A stretch of 11,538 nt of DNA from an uncultured Oscillospiraceae bacterium (GTDB taxonomy: Bacteria; Bacillota; Clostridia; Oscillospirales; Ruminococcaceae), in contig CAKSGA010000078.1 in the NCBI GenBank assembly GCA_934454435.1, positions 1 to 11,538 on the forward strand, in the 5' to 3' direction. The position numbers were made by a program, and so were the translations under genes. The notes beneath the pieces are model-generated. The model was not told where the DNA came from. It saw only the letters and a program-made list of their open reading frames with translations, and searched no databases. Shown in pieces: positions 1 to 6,834 of this stretch; position 1 is the first letter of the stretch; each line of letters opens with the position of its first letter.

Positions 1-56
1 TTTGCCCAGGGAAACCCTGGGCAAAAAACTGATTACAAAAGCCTGCTTCGCAGGCT
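1..56. repeat. Two tandem perfect hairpins at window start
   Basis: Two back-to-back palindromes in non-coding DNA. The first has an 11-bp perfect stem (1-11 with 15-25) around an AAA loop. The second has a 7-bp stem (40-46 with 50-56) around TTC. Neither has a T-tract on its downstream side on the plus strand; the first is followed by A residues, so it is not a canonical plus-strand terminator. On the minus strand the sequence beyond position 1 is unseen. They may be the 3' region of a gene to the left or REP-like palindromic repeats; the sequence cannot decide. Confidence 0.5.
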
Positions 57-63
57 AAAATTG

Positions 64-114
64 ACTTTTTCGACAAGCTGTGGCAGCACCACACAAAGAT
101 TATGCGGTGCTGCC
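64..114 (+). repeat. Intergenic repeat motif plus hairpin
   Basis: The 17-mer at 64-80 (ACTTTTTCGACAAGCTG) matches 7657-7673 at 16 of 17 positions, and in both places a strong palindrome follows within a few bases. Here the palindrome is a 9-bp perfect stem (82-90 with 106-114) with a 15-nt loop. The tail after the stem (TTAAATAATTATT) is only moderately T-rich, so it could be a weak terminator for a gene to the left of the window. The shared motif suggests a dispersed intergenic repeat family. Confidence 0.5.
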
Positions 115-137
115 TTAAATAATTATTAAGTTCACCA

Positions 138-166
138 TTGACATTTGACTTGTTAAGGTGTAAAAT
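138..166 (+). promoter_or_regulatory. Sigma-A-type promoter for the small surface protein
   Basis: A perfect -35 box TTGACA (138-143) is separated by exactly 17 nt from a -10 box TAAAAT (161-166), one mismatch from consensus. Transcription should begin near 173, leaving a leader of about 43 nt before the ATG at 216. A GGAGG ribosome binding site (206-210) lies 5 nt before that ATG. Confidence 0.75.
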
Positions 167-215
167 ATAACAAGGTATTATAAAGATGATTATTGTGTAA
201 TATTCGGAGGAAATC

Positions 216-734
216 ATGGGTAACAAAACAAAGATCGGACTTGGCATTGTCGGGGTGGCAGCAGTTGTCATTGCAGGAAGTTCGCTTTCAAATAACAACA
301 GATCCGAGGTCCCTGTAACTGTTTCTTCATCATGTGTCGAACAGATGGAGGTTCCGGAAGCCACCACTTCCGTGACGATAATCACGACTTCGGAACCTGT
401 TACCTGTTCTTCCGAACCGGTGGAATATACCACGACCTCCAGTTCCTGTGCAACGACTGAGCCCGTCATGACTTCTGCGGCTTCGTCACGAACTGACGCT
501 ACGTCCAGTACGACTACCTCTTACGTCCCCACCGAAACCGCTCCGCCTGAAACTACAGTTCCCGAAACCACTTCCGCTTCCTCACATTATGAGCGGACGG
601 TCTACGTTGCTGCAAGCGGAAACGGCACCAAGTATCACAGCAACAAGAACTGCAGCAGAATGAAAGGCGTTATCGAAATGACCATTACAGAAGCGCAAAG
701 AGCCGGTTACGGTCCCTGCAGCCGATGCTTCTGA
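216..734 (+). CDS. Membrane-anchored Ser/Thr-rich protein with C-terminal His/Cys module
   Basis: A 172-aa protein in three parts. Residues about 7-23 form a hydrophobic segment after a short Lys-containing start, a signal peptide or single membrane anchor; no lipobox Cys is seen. Residues about 30-125 are low complexity, rich in Ser, Thr, Pro and Val, typical of an exposed, possibly glycosylated linker. Residues 129-172 form a compact module with H141, C146 and a CxxC pair (C168, C171). It resembles the small His/Cys tails (pattern YHxxxxC, then GYxPCxxC) found at the ends of secreted nucleases and other surface proteins of Firmicutes; metal binding is inferred. It has its own promoter, a good GGAGG site and its own terminator, so it is probably monocistronic. 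Function unknown: no catalytic domain accompanies the module. Confidence 0.85.
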   Translation: MGNKTKIGLGIVGVAAVVIAGSSLSNNNRSEVPVTVSSSCVEQMEVPEATTSVTIITTSEPVTCSSEPVEYTTTSSSCATTEPVMTSAASSRTDATSSTTTSYVPTETAPPETTVPETTSASSHYERTVYVAASGNGTKYHSNKNCSRMKGVIEMTITEAQRAGYGPCSRCF

Positions 735-756
735 GCCACAAGCGAGATATTACACG

Positions 757-803
757 GCACCCGTTAGATGTCCTGGCGACATTCGGCGGGTGCTTTGCTT
801 TTT
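757..803 (+). terminator. Rho-independent terminator after the surface protein gene
   Basis: A 7-bp outer stem (GCACCCG 757-763 with CGGGTGC 787-793) encloses an inner 5-bp stem (768-772 with 778-782). It is followed directly by TTTGCTTTTT (794-803). It starts 22 nt after the stop codon at 734, in the right place to separate this gene from the rnf operon. Confidence 0.8.
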
Positions 804-886
804 CCAGCAGATAAGCCGGAGGGCGGTTTTCTGCATTTGTATGGAAATGCTTCTGAATTTTGATGGCGTGAACCTGGAAAAACTTA

Positions 887-915
887 TTGACAAATCTCCT
901 ATAATAATGTAGAAT
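887..915 (+). promoter_or_regulatory. Promoter of the rnf operon
   Basis: Consensus -35 TTGACA (887-892), 17-nt spacer, -10 TAGAAT (910-915). Predicted transcription start is near 922, about 140 nt before the rnfC start. No operator-like palindrome overlaps it. The stretch 804-886 between the preceding terminator and this promoter holds only a minor 6-bp hairpin (833-838 with 845-850). Confidence 0.7.
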
Positions 916-921
916 AAAGAT

Positions 922-1050
922 ATGTACGCATTCATATAGCAATTATGTAACATGTTCCGGAAGAGTGCTGCGGACTCTGTTCTGCGCAGCTTCCTGTCCG
1001 GCTATAGAATAGCAGAAAAAGAGCAGACGGGTCATTCCGCTGCATTCAAA
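922..1050 (+). other. 5' leader of the rnf operon with a hairpin
   Basis: The predicted untranslated leader is long for this tightly packed region. It contains a hairpin: GCTGCG (967-972) pairs with CGCAGC (985-990), extended by GGAA (959-962) with TTCC (991-994) across a 4-nt bulge. No T-tract follows, and I recognise no known riboswitch class. An ATG at 952 opens a 38-codon in-frame extension of rnfC, but it has no ribosome binding site and does not look like RnfC, so I treat it as leader. Confidence 0.4.
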
Positions 1051-1059
1051 AAAGGGGTG
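1051..1059 (+). promoter_or_regulatory. Ribosome binding site that sets the rnfC TTG start
   Basis: AAAGGGGTG (1051-1059) sits 6 nt before the TTG at 1066. No comparable site precedes the in-frame ATG at 952. This spacing, together with the N-terminal sequence that follows, decides the start. Confidence 0.7.
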
Positions 1060-1065
1060 TTTTTA

Positions 1066-2370
1066 TTGTCAAAGCTGCATTCGGTACATCTTCCGCATTT
1101 CAGCGGCTCTGCAGAGCAGCTGACCAGAAAAGTACCAGTCCCTGAGGAAGTCACCATCAGCATGGCGCAGCATATCGGTGCTCCGTGCGATCCGCTGGTG
1201 AAGATTGGGGACAGGGTGCTCGTGGGGCAGAAGATCGGTGATACCAGCGCTTTCATGTCGGCGCCGGTGCACGCTTCCGTCAGCGGTGAGGTCACTGAGA
1301 TCAAGGACGTCATGAACGTCGGAGGACGGCTGTGCAAGACCGTCACCATCAAGTCGGACAACCGCATGGAGGTATGTCCCGACATCAAGCCGCCGGTCAT
1401 CAACAGCCGTGAGGACTTCCTGAAGGCTGTCAGGGAGAGCGGCGCCATCGGTCTTGGCGGTGCGGGATTTCCTACCCATGTGAAGCTCGCATACGACCGC
1501 TCAAAGGTCAATATCGAGTACCTGCTCATAAACGGCGCAGAGTGCGAACCGTACATAACTTCCGACTACCGTGAGATCATGGAGAACACTGACGCCGTCA
1601 TAGGCGGCATTAAGCTGGTGCTCAAGTGGCTGGAGATACATCACGCCATAATCGGCATAGAGGCAGACAAGCCCGAGGCCATCGACAAGCTGTCAAAGCT
1701 CACCGCCTCCATTCCGGAGATAACTGTGAAGAAGCTCCCTAGCAGCTATCCCCAGGGCGCTGAAAAGGTGCTGGTGCACAACCTCACCGGGCGTATCGTC
1801 GGCGAGGGAATGCTCCCGTCAGACTGCGGCTGCGTGGTGATGAACGTGTCCACCGCTGGTTTCATTCACAGCTATATACGCACCGGAATGCCGCTGGTGA
1901 AGCGCCGTATCACCGTTGACGGCAATATCGTCAATTCCCCCTGCAACTTCTTTATTCCTGTGGGGACCCTGCTGCACAGCGTGGTAGGCTTTGCTTCCCT
2001 CAGGAAGCAGCCCGACAAGATAGTCCTGGGCGGCCCGATGATGGGCGCATGCGCATTCGACCCGGACACGCCGCTTGGCAAGACCAACAATGCCGTGCTC
2101 CTCTTCAGTGACGCCCCGAAGTACGAGCCCTCTCCCTGCATTCGCTGCGGACGCTGTGTTCGTGCCTGCTCGCTGAACCTCATGCCCACCGAGCTGGAGC
2201 ATGCCTACGACACACGCAATGCCGACATGCTCAGAAAGCTCAAGGTCAACCTGTGCATGAACTGCGGCGCATGCAGCTTCGTCTGCCCGGCGAGAAGAAA
2301 CCTCGCCGAAAAGAACCAGCTCGCCAAGGATTTCCTGCGGCAGCAGGACGCCGCAAATAAAGGGAAGTGA
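1066..2370 (+). CDS. rnfC: Rnf complex subunit RnfC (ferredoxin:NAD+ oxidoreductase)
   Basis: Peripheral subunit that binds NAD(H) and passes electrons between it and the Rnf iron-sulfur/flavin chain. Starting at TTG 1066 gives 434 aa beginning MSKLHSVHLPH, which matches the usual start and length of clostridial RnfC. Visible features: an N-terminal barrel-like segment (QHIGAPCDPLVKIGDRVLVG), the Gly-rich nucleotide/FMN loop GLGGAGFPTH from residue 129, and two ferredoxin-type clusters near the C-terminus, CxxCxxCxxxC at 358-368 and CxxCxxCxxxCP at 397-407. The first cluster ends in Cys-Ser rather than the usual Cys-Pro. It is the first gene of the operon; its stop at 2368-2370 is followed by rnfD after 8 nt. 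It lacks the long Ala-rich C-terminal extension of proteobacterial RnfC. Identification is secure; the start is less certain because an in-frame ATG exists at 952. Confidence 0.95.
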   Translation: MSKLHSVHLPHFSGSAEQLTRKVPVPEEVTISMAQHIGAPCDPLVKIGDRVLVGQKIGDTSAFMSAPVHASVSGEVTEIKDVMNVGGRLCKTVTIKSDNRMEVCPDIKPPVINSREDFLKAVRESGAIGLGGAGFPTHVKLAYDRSKVNIEYLLINGAECEPYITSDYREIMENTDAVIGGIKLVLKWLEIHHAIIGIEADKPEAIDKLSKLTASIPEITVKKLPSSYPQGAEKVLVHNLTGRIVGEGMLPSDCGCVVMNVSTAGFIHSYIRTGMPLVKRRITVDGNIVNSPCNFFIPVGTLLHSVVGFASLRKQPDKIVLGGPMMGACAFDPDTPLGKTNNAVLLFSDAPKYEPSPCIRCGRCVRACSLNLMPTELEHAYDTRNADMLRKLKVNLCMNCGACSFVCPARRNLAEKNQLAKDFLRQQDAANKGK

Positions 2371-2378
2371 GGGATAAT

Positions 2379-3338
2379 ATGAATAAACTCATCGTGGAGC
2401 CGTCACCTCATATCCGTGGCGCAATGTCCACACAAAAAGTAATGCTGAATGTCATTATCGCCATGCTGCCTGCACTGGTAGCTTCAACGATCATATTCGG
2501 CATAAAGGCGCTGGTGCTGACTGTTATCTGCTGCGCCTGCTGCGTGTTGTTCGAGTGGCTTTTCTGCAAGGTCACGAAGAAAGAAAGCACCATACACGAC
2601 CTTTCCGCTGTGGTCACGGGAATGCTGCTGGCTTTCAACCTGCCGGTGGACCTGCCCGTGTACATGGCTGTCATCGGCTGCTTTGCCTCCATCGTGGTGG
2701 TGAAAATGCTGTTCGGCGGTATCGGTCAGAACTTTGCGAACCCCGCCATCACGGGCCGTATAATCCTCATGCTGTCCTTCACGGCGGCTATGACCACCTG
2801 GACGAAGCCCTTTGCTTACCTCGACGGCGCTGACGCAGTTTCCGCTGCGACCCCGCTGGTCGCTGACAGCGCAGACCTGCCCTCGCTGCTGGATATGTTC
2901 CTCGGCGTGCGTGGCGGCTGCCTTGGCGAAACATGTATCGCAGCGCTGCTTCTCGGCGGGATATATCTCTGGGTGCGTGGACTTATCCAGCCCACCACTC
3001 CGGTGGCGTTCATCGGCACCGTTGCCGTGCTGACGCTCCTGAAGAGCGGCTTCGATGGTACATACACGCTGTATCAGCTCATGTCCGGCGGTCTGGTGCT
3101 TGGCGCTGTGTTCATGGCGACCGACTACTCAACCACTCCGCTCACCCAGAAGGGCAAGCTAATATTCGGTATCGGCTGCGGCGTGTTCACGTTCCTGATA
3201 AGACAGTTCGCAAGTCTGCCGGAGGGCGTTTCCTATTCGATACTGCTTATGAACATTCTCACGCCCTACATCGACAAGATAACCATGCCGAAGCCCCTGG
3301 GTGCAAAGAAAGCGGAAAAGGAGGTCAAGCAGAAATGA
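2379..3338 (+). CDS. rnfD: Rnf complex membrane subunit RnfD
   Basis: Integral membrane subunit carrying covalently bound FMN, part of the electron path and ion-translocating core (NqrB/RnfD family). The 319-aa protein starts MNKLIVEPSPHIRG, the family's typical N-terminus, and contains many hydrophobic segments. The flavinylation motif is visible as SAATPL, with the FMN-bearing Thr at residue 158; the family usually has SGAT, so the Gly is Ala here. ATG 2379 is preferred to GTG 2367 because GAGGG (2369-2373) lies 5 nt upstream and the conserved N-terminus begins there. The stop overlaps the rnfG start (ATGA, 3335-3338). Proton versus sodium coupling cannot be read from the sequence. Confidence 0.95.
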   Translation: MNKLIVEPSPHIRGAMSTQKVMLNVIIAMLPALVASTIIFGIKALVLTVICCACCVLFEWLFCKVTKKESTIHDLSAVVTGMLLAFNLPVDLPVYMAVIGCFASIVVVKMLFGGIGQNFANPAITGRIILMLSFTAAMTTWTKPFAYLDGADAVSAATPLVADSADLPSLLDMFLGVRGGCLGETCIAALLLGGIYLWVRGLIQPTTPVAFIGTVAVLTLLKSGFDGTYTLYQLMSGGLVLGAVFMATDYSTTPLTQKGKLIFGIGCGVFTFLIRQFASLPEGVSYSILLMNILTPYIDKITMPKPLGAKKAEKEVKQK

Positions 3339-3919
3339 GTACTATTTCACCTAGACCTGCGCTGACCCTTGCCGCTGTGGTGGCGATCATTTCAGCGCTC
3401 GTTATAATAGTGTACAACGTGACCTACGTTGACACATCCGGGATACTTACCGACAAGCAGTCTGCTGCTGCCATTACCGTTTATGGCGGCGCTGCTGAGG
3501 ATTACAGCGTAGTCCCTGCAGAGGAATGGCAGGCTAAGCTGGAGGGAATGACGGATCTCGACCGCATTATAAAGGTCATTGAAAAGAATGATGGCAGCCT
3601 GGCGTTCGATATCAAGTCCAAGGGCTACAAGGACGGCTATGACATTCTTGTTGGCGTAAAGGACGGCAAAGTGGCAGGCGTTGCGGTGGTTTCAGTCGGC
3701 GAGGAAACTCCCGGTCTGGGCACCAAGACCAACGACCCTGCGTTCCTTGATAATTTCAAGGGTATCTCCGGCGAAGCCGTTATCGTGAAATCCACCCCGG
3801 CGGCGGACAACGAGGTACAGGCCGTGACCTCTGCGACGTTCTCTTCAAAGGGCGTTGCAAAGGCTGTAAATATAGCTCTCGCAGCTTATGACATGTACAC
3901 AGGAGGTGAGCAGAAGTGA
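3335..3919 (+). CDS. rnfG: Rnf complex subunit RnfG (covalent FMN protein)
   Basis: Membrane-anchored subunit whose extracytoplasmic FMN-binding domain takes part in Rnf electron transfer (FMN-bind family, related to NqrC). 194 aa: one N-terminal membrane helix at about residues 9-27, then a soluble domain. The flavinylation site is VTSATFSS, with the modified Thr expected at residue 168; the family consensus is (S/T)GAT followed by (T/S)S, so Gly is Ser here. The segment GEETPGLGTK is also typical of the family. The start is set by AAGGAGGT (3318-3325), 9 nt before ATG 3335, overlapping the rnfD stop; a longer open frame reaching back into rnfD is rejected. The 3' end overlaps rnfE by GTGA. 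Confidence 0.95.
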   Translation: MSTISPRPALTLAAVVAIISALVIIVYNVTYVDTSGILTDKQSAAAITVYGGAAEDYSVVPAEEWQAKLEGMTDLDRIIKVIEKNDGSLAFDIKSKGYKDGYDILVGVKDGKVAGVAVVSVGEETPGLGTKTNDPAFLDNFKGISGEAVIVKSTPAADNEVQAVTSATFSSKGVAKAVNIALAAYDMYTGGEQK

Positions 3920-4599
3920 GCTACATGAAGGAATTTACCAAGGGTCTTATAAAGGAGAACCCGACGCTGGTCACACTGCTCGGCATGTGCCCGACGCTCG
4001 CCATCACCACGATGGCCTCAAATGCGATAGGAATGGGCGCTGCGGCGACTTTCGTGCTCATCTGCTCGAACGTCGTTATCTCGCTGATACGTAAAATTAT
4101 CCCGGACCAGGTGCGCCTGCCCTCGTTCATCGTTATCATTGCGGGCTTTGTAACGCTGGTGGGCTTCATTATGCAGGCCTACATGCCGGCGCTTTACGAC
4201 GCACTGGGAATTTATCTGCCCCTTATCACTGTCAACTGCATTATCCTCGGCAGGGCGGAGATGTTCGCAAGCAAGCACAATGTCCTCGCTTCCGCACTGG
4301 ACGGCGCAGGCATGGGCGTGGGCTTCACCATGGCTCTGCTCGCAGTCGGCTCCGTGCGTGAGATCATCGGCAGCGGCTGCTGGTTCGGCATTCAGCTCAT
4401 TCCCGAGGGAACTATCCAGCCCATGACGCTGTTCATTCTCCCCGCAGGCGGATTTTTCGTGTTGGGCTGCGTCATCGCATTCGTAAACAAGCTCTCAAAC
4501 CGGGAGCCGAAGAAAGTTACCGGCTGCGCTGCGTGCGGCGGCTGTGAAGCGTGCGGAGGCTGCCCCTCCGGCGAAGCTGACAAGAAGGAGGAAAAGTAA
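3916..4599 (+). CDS. rnfE: Rnf complex membrane subunit RnfE with Cys-rich tail
   Basis: Integral membrane subunit, paralogous to RnfA and paired with it; the two are known to hold an iron-sulfur cluster between them inside the membrane. 227 aa. The conserved membrane cysteines are C25 (GMCPTLA) and C108 (TVNCIILGRAE). About six hydrophobic segments fill residues 15-195. The GTG start at 3916 is chosen because AGGAGGTG (3901-3908) is 7 nt upstream; ATG 3925 would be 16 nt away. Unusual: the C-terminus carries a soluble tail with five Cys at strict three-residue spacing (C204, C207, C210, C213, C216) followed by a charged Lys/Glu end. The Acetobacterium type of RnfE, as I recall it, ends soon after the last helix. 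The tail is visible in the sequence; any cofactor in it is inference. Confidence 0.93.
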   Translation: MSYMKEFTKGLIKENPTLVTLLGMCPTLAITTMASNAIGMGAAATFVLICSNVVISLIRKIIPDQVRLPSFIVIIAGFVTLVGFIMQAYMPALYDALGIYLPLITVNCIILGRAEMFASKHNVLASALDGAGMGVGFTMALLAVGSVREIIGSGCWFGIQLIPEGTIQPMTLFILPAGGFFVLGCVIAFVNKLSNREPKKVTGCAACGGCEACGGCPSGEADKKEEK

Positions 4600-5202
4600 A
4601 TGGAGCTTGCAAAGAGCATGATGATCATCCTCCTGACCGGCATTCTTACCGATAACTTCGTCCTCTCGAAGTTCATGGGTATCTGCCCGTTCCTGGGAGT
4701 TTCAAAGAACCCCTCCGGTTCGCTGGGTATGGGTCTTGCGGTAACGTTCGTAATGGTGGGCGCCACTGCCGTTACATACCCGCTGTATTACGCTTTCCTC
4801 GTCCCGATGAACCTCACGTATCTCAATACGATACTGTTCATTCTCATTATTGCGCTGTTCGTTCAGCTTCTGGAGATGTTCCTGAAAAAGTTCATTCCGG
4901 CGCTGTACAAGTCGCTGGGCGTGTATCTCCCGCTTATCACAACTAACTGCGCCGTGCTCGGCGTTACCCTGCTGAACCTCGACAACAAGTACACCTTCGG
5001 CGAGTCTGTCGTGAACGCTATAGGCGGTGGACTGGGCTTCATGATGGCAATGCTGATATTCTCCGGCGTGCGGGGCAGGCTGGAGCGCTGCAATGTTCCC
5101 AAGGCATTTCAGGGCATGCCGATAACTCTGGTCGCTGCGTCCATCGTGTCGCTGTCGTTCCTGGGATTCGGCGGTATCGTTGACGGTATTTTCGGAGGCT
5201 GA
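4600..5202 (+). CDS. rnfA: Rnf complex membrane subunit RnfA
   Basis: Integral membrane subunit that pairs with RnfE. 200 aa, about six hydrophobic segments, no tail. Conserved family segments: DNFVLSKFMGICPFLGVSK with C29, and LITTNCAVLGV with C117; these are the expected ligands of the intramembrane iron-sulfur cluster shared with RnfE. The ATG immediately follows the rnfE stop (4597-4599), and AAGGAGG (4585-4591), inside the rnfE 3' end, serves as its ribosome binding site. Length and sequence are typical for the family. Confidence 0.96.
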   Translation: MELAKSMMIILLTGILTDNFVLSKFMGICPFLGVSKNPSGSLGMGLAVTFVMVGATAVTYPLYYAFLVPMNLTYLNTILFILIIALFVQLLEMFLKKFIPALYKSLGVYLPLITTNCAVLGVTLLNLDNKYTFGESVVNAIGGGLGFMMAMLIFSGVRGRLERCNVPKAFQGMPITLVAASIVSLSFLGFGGIVDGIFGG

Positions 5203-5204
5203 TG

Positions 5205-6020
5205 ATGGATAATGTATTTATGGGTGTTATACTGCCGGTGCTGATCTTCACGGCTATCGGCGGTATCGCCGGAGTCCTGCTGACGATAGGCTCCAAGATA
5301 TTTTTTGTTAAGACTGACGAAACTGTGGCGAAGATCGTTGAAGCGCTTCCGAATGCGAACTGCGGCGCCTGTGGATTTTCCGGCTGCGAGGGCTATGCGA
5401 ATGCCGTAGCAAAGGGAGAAGCTCCCACCAACCGCTGCAAGCCCGGCGGAGCTGCCGCCGCTGCCAAGATAGCGGAGATAATGGGCACAGAGGCGCTGGA
5501 AACGGTCCGTGAGGCTGCGTTCGTGCGCTGCAACGGCTGCGAGGGCGCCGTTGAGGACCGCTTCGAGTTCGACGGAACGCCGAGCTGTGCCGCCGTGGAG
5601 CGTTTCTACAACGGAAAGAAGATGTGCCGCACAGGCTGTGACGGTTATGGTGACTGTGTTGCAGTCTGCGAGAACGATGCTATACACGTCGTGAATGGCG
5701 TTGCAGTGGTGGACACCGAGAAGTGCGGTGCCTGCGGCAAGTGCGTTGCAGTCTGCCCGAACCACCTTATCGTTATACGCCCGGTGGATTATCCCTACGA
5801 GGTGCGCTGTTTCTCAAAGGATAACGCAAAGGTCACACGGGCGATATGCAAGAATGGCTGCCTGGGCTGCCACCTCTGTGAAAAGAAGTGCCCCTCCGGC
5901 GCCATCACGGTAAAGGACAACCACGCTTCTATCAATTACGAGCACTGCATGGGCTGCGGCATATGCGCCCAGGTGTGCCCCTCCAAGTGCATAGTCATGA
6001 CCGAGGGCAGCACTATCTGA
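5205..6020 (+). CDS. rnfB: Rnf complex ferredoxin-like subunit RnfB
   Basis: Subunit that takes electrons from reduced ferredoxin; it has an N-terminal membrane anchor (about residues 5-29) and a cytoplasmic domain packed with iron-sulfur clusters. 271 aa. Clusters visible: C53/C56/C61/C78 (CxxCxxxxC pattern); a Cys-rich region C109, C112, C128, C141, C145, C151, C155; a classic CxxCxxCxxxCP at 174-184; then C215, C219, C222, C225, C229 and C248/C251/C254/C258 with C262. This agrees with the multi-cluster RnfB of acetogenic and fermentative Clostridia. Two adjacent ATGs (5202 and 5205) are possible; GGAGG (5194-5198) is 6 nt from 5205 and only 3 nt from 5202, so 5205 is preferred. It is the last Rnf gene; 19 nt separate it from the udp-like gene, with no terminator between. 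Confidence 0.95.
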   Translation: MDNVFMGVILPVLIFTAIGGIAGVLLTIGSKIFFVKTDETVAKIVEALPNANCGACGFSGCEGYANAVAKGEAPTNRCKPGGAAAAAKIAEIMGTEALETVREAAFVRCNGCEGAVEDRFEFDGTPSCAAVERFYNGKKMCRTGCDGYGDCVAVCENDAIHVVNGVAVVDTEKCGACGKCVAVCPNHLIVIRPVDYPYEVRCFSKDNAKVTRAICKNGCLGCHLCEKKCPSGAITVKDNHASINYEHCMGCGICAQVCPSKCIVMTEGSTI

Positions 6021-6039
6021 CCGCTGAAAGGAGTTGCGA

Positions 6040-6834
6040 ATGGAGAGCATAATTTCTGAGGACATCATGTTCCATCTTAAAACGAGAAAGGGCGACATCG
6101 GGCGTTACGTCATACTTCCCGGTGACCCGGGGCGTGTCCCGAAGATAGCCGAAAAGCTTGAGGGCGCAAGGCTGATAGCCAGCAACCGTGAGTACACCAC
6201 CTGGACCGGCTGTCTTGACGGCGAAAAGGTGAGCGTGTGCTCCACGGGTATCGGCGGACCCTCCGCTGCGATAGCGGTGGAGGAGCTGATAAAGTGCGGC
6301 GCTGACACATTCATAAGAGTAGGCACCAGCGGCGGTATCGACCTGAAAGTAGTCGGCGGCGACCTGCTTATCGCAAGCGCAGCTATCCGCAGCGAGGGCA
6401 CCAGCCACGAATATATCCCGGACAACTACCCGGCTGTCGCTGATTTCGAGGTCGTGAGCGCCCTCAAGGCGTCTGCTGACGAGCTCTCCACCGATGAGGA
6501 CGGAAACCGTGCGCATGTCGGCGTGGTGCATTCCAAGGACAACTTCTACGGCGAGATAGACCCCAAGGACACCGCTGTTCCCGAGAAGCTCTGCGCTGCA
6601 TGGGAGGGCTATCTCAAATGCGGCTGCCTGACCTCTGAGATGGAGGCTGCGGCGATATTCTCGGTGGCTCTGCTGAGAAGAGTGAGGGCGGGCGCAGTGC
6701 TGACCGCTCTGTGGAATGTCGAGCGCACGAACGCAGGGCTCCCTGACAAGCGCTGCGAAAGCAGCGAGCGTGCGATAAACTGTGCAGTCGGTGCGATACG
6801 CAGGCTGATAGCTTCGGACAGGAAGGGTAAATAA
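6040..6834 (+). CDS. udp: Uridine phosphorylase-like nucleoside phosphorylase
   Basis: Cytoplasmic phosphorolysis of a nucleoside (uridine + phosphate giving uracil + ribose-1-phosphate in the Udp family), for pyrimidine salvage. 264 aa. Phosphorylase motifs: LPGDPGRV (residues 26-33) and VGTSGG (94-99) for phosphate binding, CSTGIGGPSAA (67-77), and EMEAAAIF (200-207) for ribose contacts. REYTTW and STGIGGPS match E. coli Udp closely. Start: ATG 6040 with AAAGGAG (6027-6033) 6 nt upstream. Odd point: where Udp proteins carry a Gln for uracil recognition (as in FYPGQER), this protein reads NFYGEIDPK, apparently Glu, so base specificity may differ. It is probably co-transcribed with rnf, and its stop overlaps the next gene by one base (TAATG). 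Confidence 0.82.
   Translation: MESIISEDIMFHLKTRKGDIGRYVILPGDPGRVPKIAEKLEGARLIASNREYTTWTGCLDGEKVSVCSTGIGGPSAAIAVEELIKCGADTFIRVGTSGGIDLKVVGGDLLIASAAIRSEGTSHEYIPDNYPAVADFEVVSALKASADELSTDEDGNRAHVGVVHSKDNFYGEIDPKDTAVPEKLCAAWEGYLKCGCLTSEMEAAAIFSVALLRRVRAGAVLTALWNVERTNAGLPDKRCESSERAINCAVGAIRRLIASDRKGK

Noticed and set aside
952..1065. ATG 952 as the rnfC start, adding 38 residues
   Set aside because: No ribosome binding site precedes it, the added residues do not resemble RnfC, and TTG 1066 has a well-spaced site and the family's usual N-terminus.
735..1065. A known riboswitch or tRNA in the gap before rnfC
   Set aside because: No cloverleaf, T-loop signature or conserved aptamer sequence that I can recognise; only the terminator, promoter and one bulged hairpin are visible.
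2933..3334. Upstream extension of the rnfG frame into rnfD
   Set aside because: The extension runs out of frame through rnfD. A strong AAGGAGGT site and the ATGA overlap place the start at 3335.
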